The notes under the pieces: model-generated | The model's database searches: none | Told to the model about the DNA's origin: nothing | Seen by the model: only the letters and a program-made list of their open reading frames with translations | In this document: piece by piece, positions 1 to 9,939 of the stretch | Numbering within the stretch: position 1 is the first letter of the stretch | Layout of the letters: every line of letters begins with the position of its first letter | Assembly: GCF_000801105.2 (NCBI RefSeq) | Contig: NC_079514.1 | Location: 32,165,075 to 32,229,074 of the forward strand | DNA length: 64,000 bases | DNA from: Raphanus sativus | Taxonomy: Eukaryota; Streptophyta; Magnoliopsida; Brassicales; Brassicaceae | Direction: 5' to 3' | Program-made: the position numbers and the translations under genes

Positions 1-3
1 CAT

Positions 4-189
4 GTTCTCTATTGGGAAATTCAAATAATTTACTAATAATATTATTTTATTACACAATTATTTAAAAATTAAATGAATCCACTCATTAAATGACACATAA
101 TATATGAATATTTTAAGGTTTCTGTAGATATTCTGAATAAGCTGTCTTTTCACTTTTAATTGTTTTAAGGGAAATTGCCAATAGAGAAC
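4..189. mobile_element. Small MITE-like segment with inverted ends (also at ~1747-1932 and ~3491-3676)
   Basis: GTTCTCTATTGG near the left end is inverted as CCAATAGAGAAC at 178-189, enclosing about 186 bp of AT-rich DNA. The segment recurs at the start of each unit. A related sequence in reverse orientation lies at 12059-12108. No target duplication is clear, so the element type is open. Confidence 0.5.
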
Positions 190-1015
190 CAAAAAAACAA
201 GAGTGTTGTCCATTTGGTATAAATCCATCATATAGTTGTTTTTATGGTATAATTTTTTTCATAATCCCAAAACTAATCTTTCATTAAGTGATTTAATAAC
301 TACCTAAAATAAAATTAATTAATCCCTTAATTAATTATAATGAAAAATGTTTAAAAAGCTTTTACAAAGCAAAAAAATGTAAAAAATTAAGATGAATAAA
401 AATGAAACATCCGAAGAGCATCCTCAACCCAAAAACTCGTTTTGGGTTTCTAATTTTTGTTTGTTTTATTTTATCTGATTAAAAAAAAAATTAGAACAGA
501 ACCAATCGCGGACCGCCACGTGTCGTGTAACCCACAAAATAGTGTAAAGAAACATTTCTTTAATGGCGACTTTCTTCTTATGTCCTCACAAAATAGTTGC
601 ATCTTGACTTTATTTGTTGTGACTAAGTCACAACTCAAGTTTTGGTTTGTAACCAATGTCAAGTGGCATATTCTCCAACTTTGACTTTCTTCTTCTACGT
701 GACTCTCCTTGGTCACTTCTTCTTGTTCTTCCGTTTCTTGCGCCTCAAGTCTTTTCTTCTTCACACAAGTTTCTTCTTTCTTCTTTCTTCTTTGTAGCTT
801 TTTCCCAGCTACTCTTCTTTCTTTTTCTTCTGTTAGAGATTCTAATCAAGGTTCAATCTCAACAAAAATGGATAAGGACACGAAAAATAGCAAAAGCGAT
901 CAACGTTTTCGTAATATTAGTCAAAACAAAAATTTTGTTTTTTTTTGGACAACAGTCAAAACAAAGATGTTTAAAAATAGAGAAAACCTGAGTGCTTATC
1001 CGTGTAACGCCACTG

Positions 1016-1024
1016 TATATAATA
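1016..1024 (+). promoter_or_regulatory. TATA box of SPH copy 1
   Basis: TATATAATA lies 85 bp upstream of the SPH start codon, a normal plant spacing allowing a ~50 nt leader. Confidence 0.6.
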
Positions 1025-1108
1025 CACATCTTCCCTCTCGGTTATCTACATATTACTTCTAAATTTAAAAGAATAGAAGAAGGCCATTTCAAATAACCAA
1101 ACAACACA

Positions 1109-1507
1109 ATGAATCGTCTCTCGTGTTTTCTTCTCACAATTGGATTGTGCATAGGTTTGAGCAGCGCAAAGTGGAATGAAAAAAACTCCGTGCACTTTAA
1201 GAACTCTCTTGGTCGAAACAATATTTTGAAGATTAATTGTATATCAAACGACGACGATCTAGGCTTCCACTTTCTACGACCTGGAGAAACCTACGAATTC
1301 AGTTTTCATGATAGTGTTTTTAAAACAGAATTCTTTTGTGACCTATGGCAAGGGCCAAATTTCAAGTTCCATGCAGGGTTCACTGGATATGTAGGTGGTG
1401 GTCTTATAGTTCATTATGGTAAAAAGAATTTTTGGGATGCTAGAGAAGATGGAATTTACTTCACACATGGCCACAAAACACCCAAGTTAGAATACACGTG
1501 GAAATAA
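1109..1507 (+). CDS. Plant self-incompatibility S1 family (SPH) secreted protein, copy 1
   Basis: Single-exon 132-residue protein. Residues 1-20 form a signal peptide ending SSA before KWNEK, so the product should be secreted. The mature part follows the S1 fold pattern: VHFKNSLG, then L-x-I-x-C (Cys44), the DDDLGFHFL stretch, PGETYEFSF, and FFCDLW (Cys77). Known members include the Papaver pistil self-incompatibility determinant and large families of small secreted proteins in Arabidopsis, mostly of unknown role. Oddity: the C-terminal Cys pair usual in the family is missing; the region before REDGIYF has no Cys, leaving only the Cys44-Cys77 pair. A TATA box lies 85 bp upstream. Family assignment is strong; a self-incompatibility role is not implied. 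Confidence 0.88.
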   Translation: MNRLSCFLLTIGLCIGLSSAKWNEKNSVHFKNSLGRNNILKINCISNDDDLGFHFLRPGETYEFSFHDSVFKTEFFCDLWQGPNFKFHAGFTGYVGGGLIVHYGKKNFWDAREDGIYFTHGHKTPKLEYTWK

Positions 1508-2759
1508 CAATTTGCTCATTTTGGAAAGAAAACAAAAAAGAAAGATTTATTGTGTATTGTGGAAGGGAAACCTTTGTAATAAATAATCAATGCACATTTA
1601 TATATAAATGTACTTATTATATAAGTGAAGAACTGTGTATAAGTAATGCTTTCATAACATTGACTTTCGCTTTTGTCAAAAAAAACATTGACTTTCGCGA
1701 TTTATGCCTAAGCATAAACTAATTTAATGCTTGTATCTACAACCATGTTCTCTATTGGGCAATTCAAATAATTTACTAATAATATTATTTTATTACACAA
1801 TTATTTAAAAATTAAATGAATCCACTCATTAAATGACACATAATATATGAATATTTTAGGATTTCTGTAGATATTCTGAATAAGCTGTCTTTTCACTTTT
1901 AATTGTTTTAAGGGAAATTGCCAATAGAGAACCAAAAAAACAAGAGTGTTGTCCATTTGGTATAAATCCATCATATAGTTGTTTTTATGGTATAATTTTT
2001 TTCATAATCCCAAAACTAATCTTTCATTAAGTGATTTAATAACTAACTAAAATAAAATTAATTAATCCCTTAATTAATTATAATGAAAAATGTTTAAAAA
2101 GCTTTTACAAAGCAAAAAAATGTAAAAAATTAAGATGAATAAAAATGAAACATCCGAAGAGCATCCTCAACCCAAAAACTCGTTTTGGGTTTCTAATTTT
2201 TGTTTGTTTTATTTTATCTGATTAAAAAAAATAATTAGAACAGAACCAATCGCGGACCGCCACGTGTCGTGTAACCCACAAAATAGTGTAAAGAAACATT
2301 TCTTTAATGGCGACTTTCTTCTTATGTCCTCACAAAATAGTTGCATCTTGACTTTATTTGTTGTGACTAAGTCACAACTCAAGTTTTGGTTTGTAACCAA
2401 TGTCAAGTGGCATATTCTCCAACTTTGACTTTCTTCTTCTACGTGACTCTCCTTGGTCACTTCTTCTTGTTCTTCCGTTTCTTGCGCCTCAAGTCTTTTC
2501 TTCTTCACACAAGTTTCTTCTTTCTTCTTTCTTCTTTGTAGCTTTTTCCCAGCTACTCTTCTTTTTTTTTCTTCTGTTAGAGATTCTAATCAAGGTTCAA
2601 TCTCAACAAAAATGGATAAGGACACGAAAAATAGCAAAAGCGATCAACGTTTTCGTAATATTAGTCAAAACAAAAATTTTGTTTTTTTTTGGACAACAGT
2701 CAAAACAAAGATGTTTAAAAATAGAGAAAACCTGAGTGCTTATCCGTGTAACGCCACTG

Positions 2760-2768
2760 TATATAATA
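2760..2768 (+). promoter_or_regulatory. TATA box of SPH copy 2
   Basis: Same TATATAATA as in unit 1, 85 bp before the start codon at 2853. The promoter is duplicated with the gene, so both copies are probably expressed alike. Confidence 0.6.
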
Positions 2769-2852
2769 CACATCTTCCCTCTCGGTTATCTACATATTAC
2801 TTCTAAATTTAAAAGAATAGAAGAAGGCCATTTCAAATAACCAAACAACACA

Positions 2853-3251
2853 ATGAATCGTCTCTCGTGTTTTCTTCTCACAATTGGATTGTGCATAGGT
2901 TTGAGCAGCGCAAAGTGGAATGAAAAAAACTCCGTGCACTTTAAGAACTCTCTTGGTCGAAACAATATTTTGAAGATTAATTGTATATCAAACGACGACG
3001 ATCTAGGCTTCCACTTTCTACGACCTGGAGAAACCTACGAATTCAGTTTTCATGATAGTGTTTTTAAAACAGAATTCTTTTGTGACCTATGGCAAGGGCC
3101 AAATTTCAAGTTCCATGCAGGGTTCACTGGATATGTAGGTGGTGGTCTTATAGTTCATTATGGTAAAAAGAATTTTTGGGATGCTAGAGAAGATGGAATT
3201 TACTTCACACATGGCCACAAAACACCCAAGTTAGAATACACGTGGAAATAA
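2853..3251 (+). CDS. Plant self-incompatibility S1 family (SPH) secreted protein, copy 2
   Basis: The protein is identical, residue for residue, to copy 1 at 1109-1507: 132 residues, signal peptide 1-20, Cys44 and Cys77, no C-terminal Cys pair. It lies 1744 bp downstream with the same promoter and 3' flank. Identity that extends through non-coding DNA points to recent tandem duplication or homogenisation, not to selection on the protein alone. Confidence 0.88.
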   Translation: MNRLSCFLLTIGLCIGLSSAKWNEKNSVHFKNSLGRNNILKINCISNDDDLGFHFLRPGETYEFSFHDSVFKTEFFCDLWQGPNFKFHAGFTGYVGGGLIVHYGKKNFWDAREDGIYFTHGHKTPKLEYTWK

Positions 3252-3487
3252 CAATTTGCTCATTTTGGAAAGAAAACAAAAAAGAAAGATTTATTGTGTA
3301 TTGTGGAAGGGAAACCTTTGTAATAAATAATCAATGCACATTTATATATAAATGTACTTATTATATAAGTGAAGAACTGTGTATAAGTAATGCTTTCATA
3401 ACATTGACTTTCGCTTTTGTCAAAAAAAACATTGACTTTCGCGATTTATGCCTAAGCATAAACTAATTTAATGCTTGTATCTACAAC

Positions 3488-4068
3488 CATGTTCTCTATT
3501 GGGCAATTCAAATAATTTACTAATAATATTATTTTATTACACAATTATTTAAAAATTAAATGAATCCACTCATTAAATGACACATAATATGTGAATATTT
3601 TAGGGTTTCTGTAGATATTCTGAATAAGCTGTATTTTCACTTTTAATTGTTTCAAGGGAAATTGCCAATAGAGAACCAAAAAACAAGAGTGTTGTCCATT
3701 TGGTATAAATCCATCATATAGTTGTTTTTATGGTATAATTTTTTTCATAATCCCAAAACTAATCTTTCATTAAGTGATTTAATAACTAACTAAAATAAAA
3801 TTAATTAATCCCTTAATTAATTATAATGAAAAATGTTTAAAAAAACTTTTACAAAGCAAAAAAATGTAAAAAATTAAGATGAATAAAAATGAAACATCCG
3901 AAGAGCATCCTCAACCCAAAAACTCGTTTTGGGTTTCTAATTTTTGTTTGTTTTATTTTATATGATTAAAAAAAATAATTAGAACATAACCAATCGCGGA
4001 CCGCCACGTGTCGTGTAGCCCACAAAATAGTGTAAAGAAACATTTCTTTAATGGCGACTTTCTTCTTA
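3488..4068. repeat. Truncated third repeat unit, ending at the Harbinger insertion
   Basis: Third copy of the unit. It matches the first ~580 bp of units 1 and 2 and stops at the TTA that flanks the Harbinger element. The promoter and SPH gene of this copy are absent. Beyond the transposon only about 10 bp (TTATGTCCTC) match the expected continuation. Confidence 0.88.
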
Positions 4069-4078
4069 GAGCATGATT

Positions 4079-4160
4079 AACGGCGTCCTTCCGTTGATAT
4101 CTTAGGTATTTTTTGATTTTATTTAAATGAAAAAGGCTGATTAAACCTAAGGACGCCGCT
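4079..4160. repeat. Subterminal inverted repeat at the Harbinger left end
   Basis: GGCGTCCTT just inside the left TIR is inverted as AAGGACGCC about 60 bp further in (around 4148-4156). Such subterminal repeats are plausible sites for the Myb-like protein or transposase; this role is inferred. Confidence 0.5.
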
Positions 4161-4329
4161 TAATTTAGAAGTTTTCTTCGTCGTTCTAATGAGCAACGTG
4201 GCGCGTTGGGAATGGGCGATGAGAAATCGGTAGGGCAAAATCGATTTGGGCAAGTCATTCTGTCTCTCGTTGTTTCTCGTCTCTCTGGTTCTCTCTCGAA
4301 GGCGATTCAAGGCGATTTATAGGGCGAAT

Positions 4330-4565
4330 CCAACTCTCGACGGCTCTTCCTTTCGACGGCTCTTCCTTTCGACGGCTCTTCCTCTCCACGGATTCCTCTC
4401 GACAGCTCTGGTCTGAACGGTTCTGTTCTCCACGGCGAATCCTCTCCACGGCGATTCCTCTCGACGGTTCTCTTCTCCACGGCGATTCCTCTCCACGGCT
4501 CTTCCTCTCCACGGTTAAGAGGGTACGTGTTCCTTCTCTTCTCCACGGCGATTCCTCTCGACGGT
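4330..4565. repeat. Degenerate minisatellite in the Harbinger 5' region
   Basis: About 235 bp built from variants of CTCGACGGCTCTTCC and CTCCACGGCGATTCC, in units of about 15-17 bp. It makes long open frames on the minus strand rich in Arg, Glu and Ser, but these are by-products of the repeat. The surrounding 4160-5332 stretch is T-rich leader or promoter sequence with several donor- and acceptor-like sites and no other supported gene. Confidence 0.7.
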
Positions 4566-5332
4566 TCTCTTGCATGTCATTTTTTTCGTCTGTGTAACTT
4601 GTACTCGTTCATTGCTTTGCTTGCTTTTCGATCTACTTCTTAGATTAACTTGTACTTGTTTTGTATCATTTCGTCCGTCCAGTCAATTTTTATTATTTTG
4701 GAAATCATCACTTGTTTTATGAAACTGACATTGTTTTGTTTTGATTCTGATTCTTTTTTTAGGTGAGGTTCGTCTACATTAACCCGGAGGAAGCAACTCA
4801 ATCTTTTTCACAAACATTTCGTCGACAGTACAAGGTAATAACTTTCTCTTCAGCTCCCAACTAATGTAGTTGGTATAATAACTCGTGTGGGTTTGTGTGA
4901 TGATATTATCAAGTAAATACTCAAATTTTAATGTGTAGTTTGATTGCCACCAACTCTTGTTTCCGTAACTAGTGATGATAATATCTAGTTAATTCTGTTT
5001 GTATAGTGAATAGATGCACTTGTAAGGATAGTCTAGTTTGTGATGATAGTCTAGTTTCTGATGCAGTTGTAAACAGAGGATAGTCTCGTTTGTTTGCAAG
5101 CATTAATAGTTTGTTTGGTAGTTAATGCACTTGGTTGTTAAAATAATTGTGGTTGTGTAATGAGTAATAACTGAGATGTACTTTCGTTGTTAGGCTATTA
5201 TGGTTGTGTTAATTACCCTCCGCCTATTAAATCATCCTTCTACTTCATCTCTCAATCATCTTCTTTCTCTCGTCTCTCATTTCTGTCTCTTTGTAATCTC
5301 TTATCTCTTATCACTTCTCTCTTCTTACTTCT

Positions 5333-6289
5333 ATGGATCCAAGGATTCCATATAGCCAGTCTTCTGGTTATATGGGCCTTCTTCACAGTCAACACGACTT
5401 TGTTCGTGAAGAAAACTCTCCTTATGAGAGTTTTCATTCTCAATCTTCTCAAGTCCCTCAGTTCAGTTCACAACAATGGGAGGCTCCAGCTCCAACTCCA
5501 CCTACAGACACACCCGTGGGACGTGGGAAGAGACATACGTGGACCCCAGGCGATGACGAGCTGCTGATCAGTGCTTGGTTAAACACTTCTAAGGATCCTA
5601 TTACCGCCAATTACCAAAAGTCTGGGACATTCTGGAAACGAGTTGGAGATTATCTCTTCGCAGCTTTGAAAGAAAGAGATGGTGTTGATTGTGGGGAGCA
5701 TCTCCATTACAAGCAAAGGTGGCACAAAATCAATGACCAAACTAACAAGTTTTGTGGTGCATATGCTGCTGCAGAGAGACGTCATAGTAGTGGTCAGAAT
5801 GAGAATGATGTTCTCAAGGAGGCCCATGACATATACTACCGTGATAACGACTCCAAGTTTACACTTGAGCATGCTTGGTGTGTGTTGAGGTATGAACAGA
5901 AATGGGCTAACCTCAACCCCAAACCTTGTGGAAGTTCAAAGAGGAAAACCGTTGAAACAGGAGGTTCCCAAGCTTCAACAGGAGGTTCCCAAACCGTTGA
6001 TGAACATGAGACCCGGCCTATAGGTGTGAAGGCTGCAAAAGCTAAGCGGGGTAAGGCTCAAGGGAAGTCTGTTGAAGACTATCAGAGGATTTGGGAAGTG
6101 AGGAAGGAGGATTTGGCGGGGAAAGAGTTACTGTCAAAGCTTGCCATTCTAGATAGTCTCCTTACCAAAAAGAACCACTCACCGAGAAGGAAGAAGCTGC
6201 GAAGGACAAGCTCCTTGCCGAGTGTATCTGAAGAAGTTGCCAAGAACAAGCTCGTTTCTGTCTCTTTAACTTGTGGTCATTGTCTTTAA
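5333..6289 (+). pseudogene. Harbinger ORF1: Myb/SANT-like DNA-binding protein, 3' frameshift
   Basis: Myb/SANT-like accessory protein typical of plant Harbinger elements; family members bind element DNA and bring the transposase to it. The N-terminus is Ser/Gln/Pro-rich. RHTWTPGDDELLISAWLN (about residues 67-84) begins the SANT-like trihelix, followed by WKRVGDYL and the KQRWHKIND segment. ERPIGVKAAK-type and WEVRKEDLAGKE motifs mark the C-terminal NAM-associated region. A one-base deletion in the A-run near 6167-6172 shifts the end of the frame. Reading across it gives the usual KEPLTEKEEAAKDKL-type tail ending at 6231, whereas the raw frame runs to 6289 with an unrelated basic tail. ATG 5333 follows a CT-rich leader and is the first good start. 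Confidence 0.85.
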
Positions 6290-6535
6290 TTTGTGTACTA
6301 TGTCTCCTTGATTGCTTTCAATGTATTTACTATGTCTCCGTGCTTGCTTTCTATGTATTTCTCTGTTATGTCTCAATCTATTATGTTATTAATGAAAATG
6401 TCGTTGTTATGAAAATGTATTTACTATGTCTCCTTGATTGCTTGCTTTCTATGTATTTCTCCTTGTTATGAATGTTTCCTTGAAACTCTTCTAACTCTTG
6501 CGTATTATGTTATGAATGTCCAGGTTTCAGTTTTC

Positions 6536-7120
6536 ATGGGTCAGTACAGCTATAGCCAGCCTTCCCAATCTGAGACGTTTGGAGGGGATGGTGCGGACAG
6601 TGGAGACAGCGAAATTGAAGCTCTCATTCGTCAAGACCAAGCTGAGTTGAGCTACGCGAACGGTGAGGAGTTTGTGTACCCTCCGCAACCTGAGGTGGAG
6701 TTTGTGTACCCTCCGCAACCTGAGGTGGAGTTCGGATTTCCCCAGACTTGCTACTGTGGCAGTCAACCAGAGCTAGCTACATCTCGTACTGCTACCGATC
6801 CTGGCCGAAGATACTACACATGCCGTAATGTAGATGACGGCGAGTGCCATGTTTGGAAGTGGTGGGATGAGGCGGTGATGGAGGAGATGCGAGCTAGGGA
6901 TCAACACACACTTCAGTTAGCTGAGAAGGTAGATTCAATGAACTTCTTCAGTAACAATGACACTGAGCAGAAGCTGCTAAGCCTAGAGAACATGGTGTGT
7001 GATTTGGAGAAGATGGTGTGTGATTTGGCAAAGAATAAATCATCCGTTCGCTTTGATTACTCTGTTATGTTTCTGGTCATTGGCTTAATTGTCATAGGTT
7101 TAGTGCTCATCTTTACCTAA
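6536..7120 (+). CDS. Harbinger ORF2: GRF zinc-finger protein with C-terminal membrane segment
   Basis: 194 residues from ATG 6536. Order of parts: an acidic low-complexity N-terminus; two exact copies of EFVYPPQPEV (residues 45-64) and a third partial one; a GRF-type zinc finger at about 72-110 (TCYCGS, PGRRYYTC, CHVWKWW; Cys72, Cys74, Cys96, Cys104); a helical, probably coiled-coil stretch (112-168) with a repeated MVCDLEK/MVCDLAK; and a hydrophobic segment 176-193 at the extreme end, like a tail anchor. GRF fingers bind single-stranded nucleic acid in other proteins. Similar small GRF proteins (At4g04775-like) are numerous in crucifers. It lies between ORF1 and the transposase on the same strand, so it is probably part of the element. 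Its role is unknown. The frame is open from 6434, but MGQYSYSQ after a long T-rich leader looks the natural start. Confidence 0.8.
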   Translation: MGQYSYSQPSQSETFGGDGADSGDSEIEALIRQDQAELSYANGEEFVYPPQPEVEFVYPPQPEVEFGFPQTCYCGSQPELATSRTATDPGRRYYTCRNVDDGECHVWKWWDEAVMEEMRARDQHTLQLAEKVDSMNFFSNNDTEQKLLSLENMVCDLEKMVCDLAKNKSSVRFDYSVMFLVIGLIVIGLVLIFT

Positions 7121-7620
7121 ATCAGCCTGTTTGTTTAGGTGTGATTCGGATTAGTGTAATGTGTAATGACTCCACTTTCTCTACTTTCTGTTATGTACTT
7201 TTGTAATGACTCAACTTTCTCATGATTTATGTTATGTAATCTTGTAAAATTTATGTTATGTCTAAAATTTCTATTATGCTCGTGATTCATTGTAGTGTCA
7301 ACTGTCAACTTTGTAGTGTCAAGTTTAATGCTCGTGATTCAACATTCACGAGATGTCAAAAATTATTGTGTCACAAGACACACTCATGGGTCACAAAACA
7401 CACTCATGAGTCACAAGATGTACTGAATGCAAAATAACAAAGAGTCACAAGATGTACTGAAGTGTCACAAGATAAACAAGCAACACTTCAAGAATCTATA
7501 AATATGCGAAATACATTCTCATTACAAATACAAATTATCTCTCTTCTTCTCTGATTCAAACATTGCCTTCAATTTTTTTTTCATTCAAAACATTGCCTTC
7601 TATTTTTTTTTCATTCAAAA
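7121..7620 (+). promoter_or_regulatory. Spacer and transposase promoter with GTCACAAGA repeats and TATA box
   Basis: No gene. At 7360-7470 the word GTCACAAGA(TGTACTGAA) recurs several times, possibly protein-binding sites. TATAAATA at 7497-7504 lies 117 bp before the transposase ATG. A short direct duplication of CATTCAAAACATTGCCTTC lies at about 7560-7610 in the leader. Confidence 0.5.
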
Positions 7621-8896
7621 ATGTCATCTTCTTCACATTATCATTACCACAAAAATGATAATAATGATGAATTTGAATCTATTTTTGATGATTTTATAGA
7701 AACCTCTGATATTATTCCTGAACCGAAAGAGCGAAAAAAACGTATATTTATTGAGAGAAACCGAGAAGAAGGTCACAATAATCTTTGGAATGATTATTTT
7801 AGCGAGACTCCCACTTACCCGCACAACATATTCCGAAGGCGGTTTCGAATGAACCAGATTTTGTTCTTGCGAATAGTTTATAGTCTCTCCCAAGAATTTG
7901 AGTTCTTTCAACAAACACAAGATGCTGCCGGACGGTCTAGCCTATCTCCCCTTCAAAAAGTACCGCAGCTATTCGTCAAATGGCGTATGGTGTTGGGGCT
8001 GACATCGTTGACGAATATGTCCGACTAGCTGAAACAACTGCAAGAAATTGTTTGTTCCAATTTACCGCCGGAATTATCCACTTGTTTGGCAATCAATACC
8101 TAAGACATCCAACGCCCGAGGATCTGGAAAAATTACTATATGTTGGAGAACAACGTGGTTTTCCAGGTATGATTGGAAGCATCGACTGTATGCATTGGGA
8201 GTGGAAGAATTGTCCGACCGCTTGGAAAGGAATGTATTCACGAGGACACGATAAACCAACAATTGTGTTGGAGGCGGTAGCTTCTCAAGACCTCTGGATA
8301 TGGCACGCGTTTTTTGGAGCTCCAGGTACTTTGAACGATCTTAATATTCTTGATCGATCACCTGTTTTTGATGAAATAATTAACGGAGACGCTCCCGAAG
8401 TCAATTTCCATGTCAACGGAAGGGAATACGGTTTGGCTTACTTTCTTGCCGATGGTATTTATCCGAAATGGGTTCTTTTATTCAATCTATCCGACTCCCA
8501 CAAGGTCAAAAACAATCTTTATTTGCTACCACGCAAGAATCCGTGCGAAAGGATGTTGAGCGTGCCTTTGGAGTCCTCCAATCTAGATTTGCGATTGTTA
8601 GAAATCCATCTAAATTATGGGATAAACACAAAATAGGAAATATTATCAAAGCTTGTATCATACTTCATAATATGATTGTCGAAGATGAACGAGGTTCCTA
8701 CCTTCACGCTACAGAATTTCAACAACCAGAAGACATGGATCCCACTTTTGTAGTCAAACGGACTACAAACCTCCGTACTACACTGGGTCGTCGAGCAGAA
8801 GTTCGAGATACTCAAGGCCATCATCAATTAAAAGAAGATTTGGTTGAACATATATGGGCTAAGTTTGGACATCTACCGAGTCATAACAATGTTTAA
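7621..8896 (+). pseudogene. Harbinger transposase (ALP1/HARBI1-like DDE nuclease), two frameshifts
   Basis: About 425 codons in three successive frames. Segment 1 (7621 to ~7957) has the Ser/His/Asn-rich N-terminus and the FRRRFRMNQILFLRIV motif. Segment 2 (~7958 to ~8473) holds the first two catalytic Asp: GSIDCMHWEWKNCP and APGTLNDLNILDRSP. Segment 3 (~8474 to 8896) holds the third acid in VERAFGVLQSRFAIV and the KIGNIIKACIILHNMIVED block. One-base deletions at the A-run near 7955 and the T-run near 8473-8480 break the frame. Otherwise the domain is full length with all three DDE residues. Family members cut and paste the element at TWA sites. Sequencing error at the homopolymers is possible, but the frame loss is what the sequence shows. 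Confidence 0.92.
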
Positions 8897-9056
8897 GTTT
8901 CTTTGAATTCAATATAATGTTTCTTTGCTTTTTTTATCTTGTTTGTAATTTTTTTTCTTAATTTTCAACTTTGTATTCTTTCATGTTTTTCTCTATATTA
9001 TTTTTTTCTTTTTTAATTAAAATAATTAATTAATTTCCTAAGGACTTTATAAAGTT

Positions 9057-9303
9057 CTACCAATAATCAAATTTTATGAGAATGTCCTTAATTTTTGTCC
9101 CTCTCCAAAAATAATATTAAAATATTCTAAGGACAAAAACAAGAAGCAAACCGTTAATCATCCTCTTATGTCCTCTCAATTTGATTATTGGTCCTACCAA
9201 TAATCAAATTTTATGAGAATGTCCTTAATTTTTGTCCCTCTCCAAAAATAATATTAAAATATTCTAAGGACAAAAACAAGAAGCAAACCGTTAATCATGC
9301 TCT
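9057..9303. repeat. 137 bp terminal duplication at the Harbinger right end
   Basis: The terminal segment from CTACCAATAATCAAATTTTA to the TIR occurs twice, starting at 9057 and 9194. The first copy ends with a near-perfect TIR (CCGTTAATCATCCTC, 9151-9165, one mismatch), also followed by TTATGTCCTCTCAATTTG. The element therefore has two stacked right ends, each with its own TTA. Between the copies lies a short palindrome (TTGATTATTGG / CCAATAATCAA). Confidence 0.8.
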
Positions 9304-9590
9304 TATGTCCTCTCAATTTGTGGTCCACCCCCCCCCCCCCACACTAAAACTCCTTCTACAGACCCCATTGTTTATGCTCTAATACCACTATTTCATTCCT
9401 CTCTCTCTCTCTCCTCCGCCTCTCTTTCTCTGCGTTCATCATCTCGCTGGACAGTTTCATAGAGAGTTCCACAGCTCCACTCTCGTGAGCCTTCTCTTGG
9501 AGGCTGCGCATTCTCCCACCGTCCTCGAGTTCACATCGGTGATCAACATCATCCACCAGATATCCCGGAGGCTTTTTTATGGATACAAAA

Positions 9591-9939
9591 TATAACGCCC
9601 CGACCCGTCCACGGCTAATGGGCCACCCACGCCCGCTCTCTCGGCCCGTGGGCCCCATCCCATCTGACGGTCGGTCGTTAATTTTTCCAAGGCTCGAAAT
9701 CATTGTTTACTGACCCTGCAATCACCACCCGACCTTTTCCCGTGCTTTGACCTCACTCGCACGCTATCGCGAATCACTTCCCGATAGGTCACCCATCCTT
9801 CCACTACTCCAGCTCAAGCACGCTTAACTCTGGAGTTCTTTCAGGATGTATTCCGGAAAAGGTAAGTCAACTTTGGTGATATAGGTAGCCAAATCAATTC
9901 TCTTAAACCTTTTCACATATCACAACTCGGGATGTTACA
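9591..9939 (-). repeat. TRIM 3' LTR
   Basis: 349 bp, near-identical to 10045-10393. Its outer end carries TA in place of the expected TG. It is unusually GC-rich at one end for this window. Confidence 0.88.

Larger units (their letters stand above)
1..1743. repeat. Tandem repeat unit 1 carrying an SPH gene
   Basis: First of two complete units of a 1743-1744 bp tandem repeat. Each unit begins CATGTTCTCTATTGGG and holds a small MITE-like segment, an AT-rich stretch, a promoter, one SPH gene and its 3' flank. Units 1 and 2 differ by only a few substitutions and homopolymer changes, so the duplication is recent. The window starts exactly at the unit start, so the array may continue to the left. 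Confidence 0.93.
1744..3487. repeat. Tandem repeat unit 2 carrying an SPH gene
   Basis: Second complete unit. It matches unit 1 along its whole length, including promoter, coding region and 3' flank; the encoded proteins are identical. Confidence 0.93.
4069..9302 (+). mobile_element. PIF/Harbinger DNA transposon, 5.2 kb, three ORFs
   Basis: Bounded by perfect 15 bp inverted repeats: GAGCATGATTAACGG at 4069-4083 and its reverse complement at 9288-9302. The 3 bp duplication TTA (4066-4068 and 9303-9305) is the normal Harbinger target duplication. Inside, all on the plus strand, are a Myb/SANT-like ORF, a GRF zinc-finger ORF and an ALP1/HARBI1-type DDE transposase. The Myb-like protein plus transposase pair is the known two-protein system of this superfamily. 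The transposase has two frameshifts and the Myb-like ORF has one, so this copy is probably non-autonomous now. It sits at the truncated edge of the third SPH unit. Confidence 0.9.

Noticed and set aside
456..1062. Several overlapping frames of 75-117 codons upstream of each SPH gene
   Set aside because: Low-complexity translations of T/CT-rich promoter DNA, present on both strands and repeated with the unit; the SPH gene and its TATA box explain the region.
4255..4575. Arg/Glu-rich open frames on the minus strand
   Set aside because: Created by the CTCCACGGCGATTCC-type minisatellite in the Harbinger 5' region; no start context or homologous domain.
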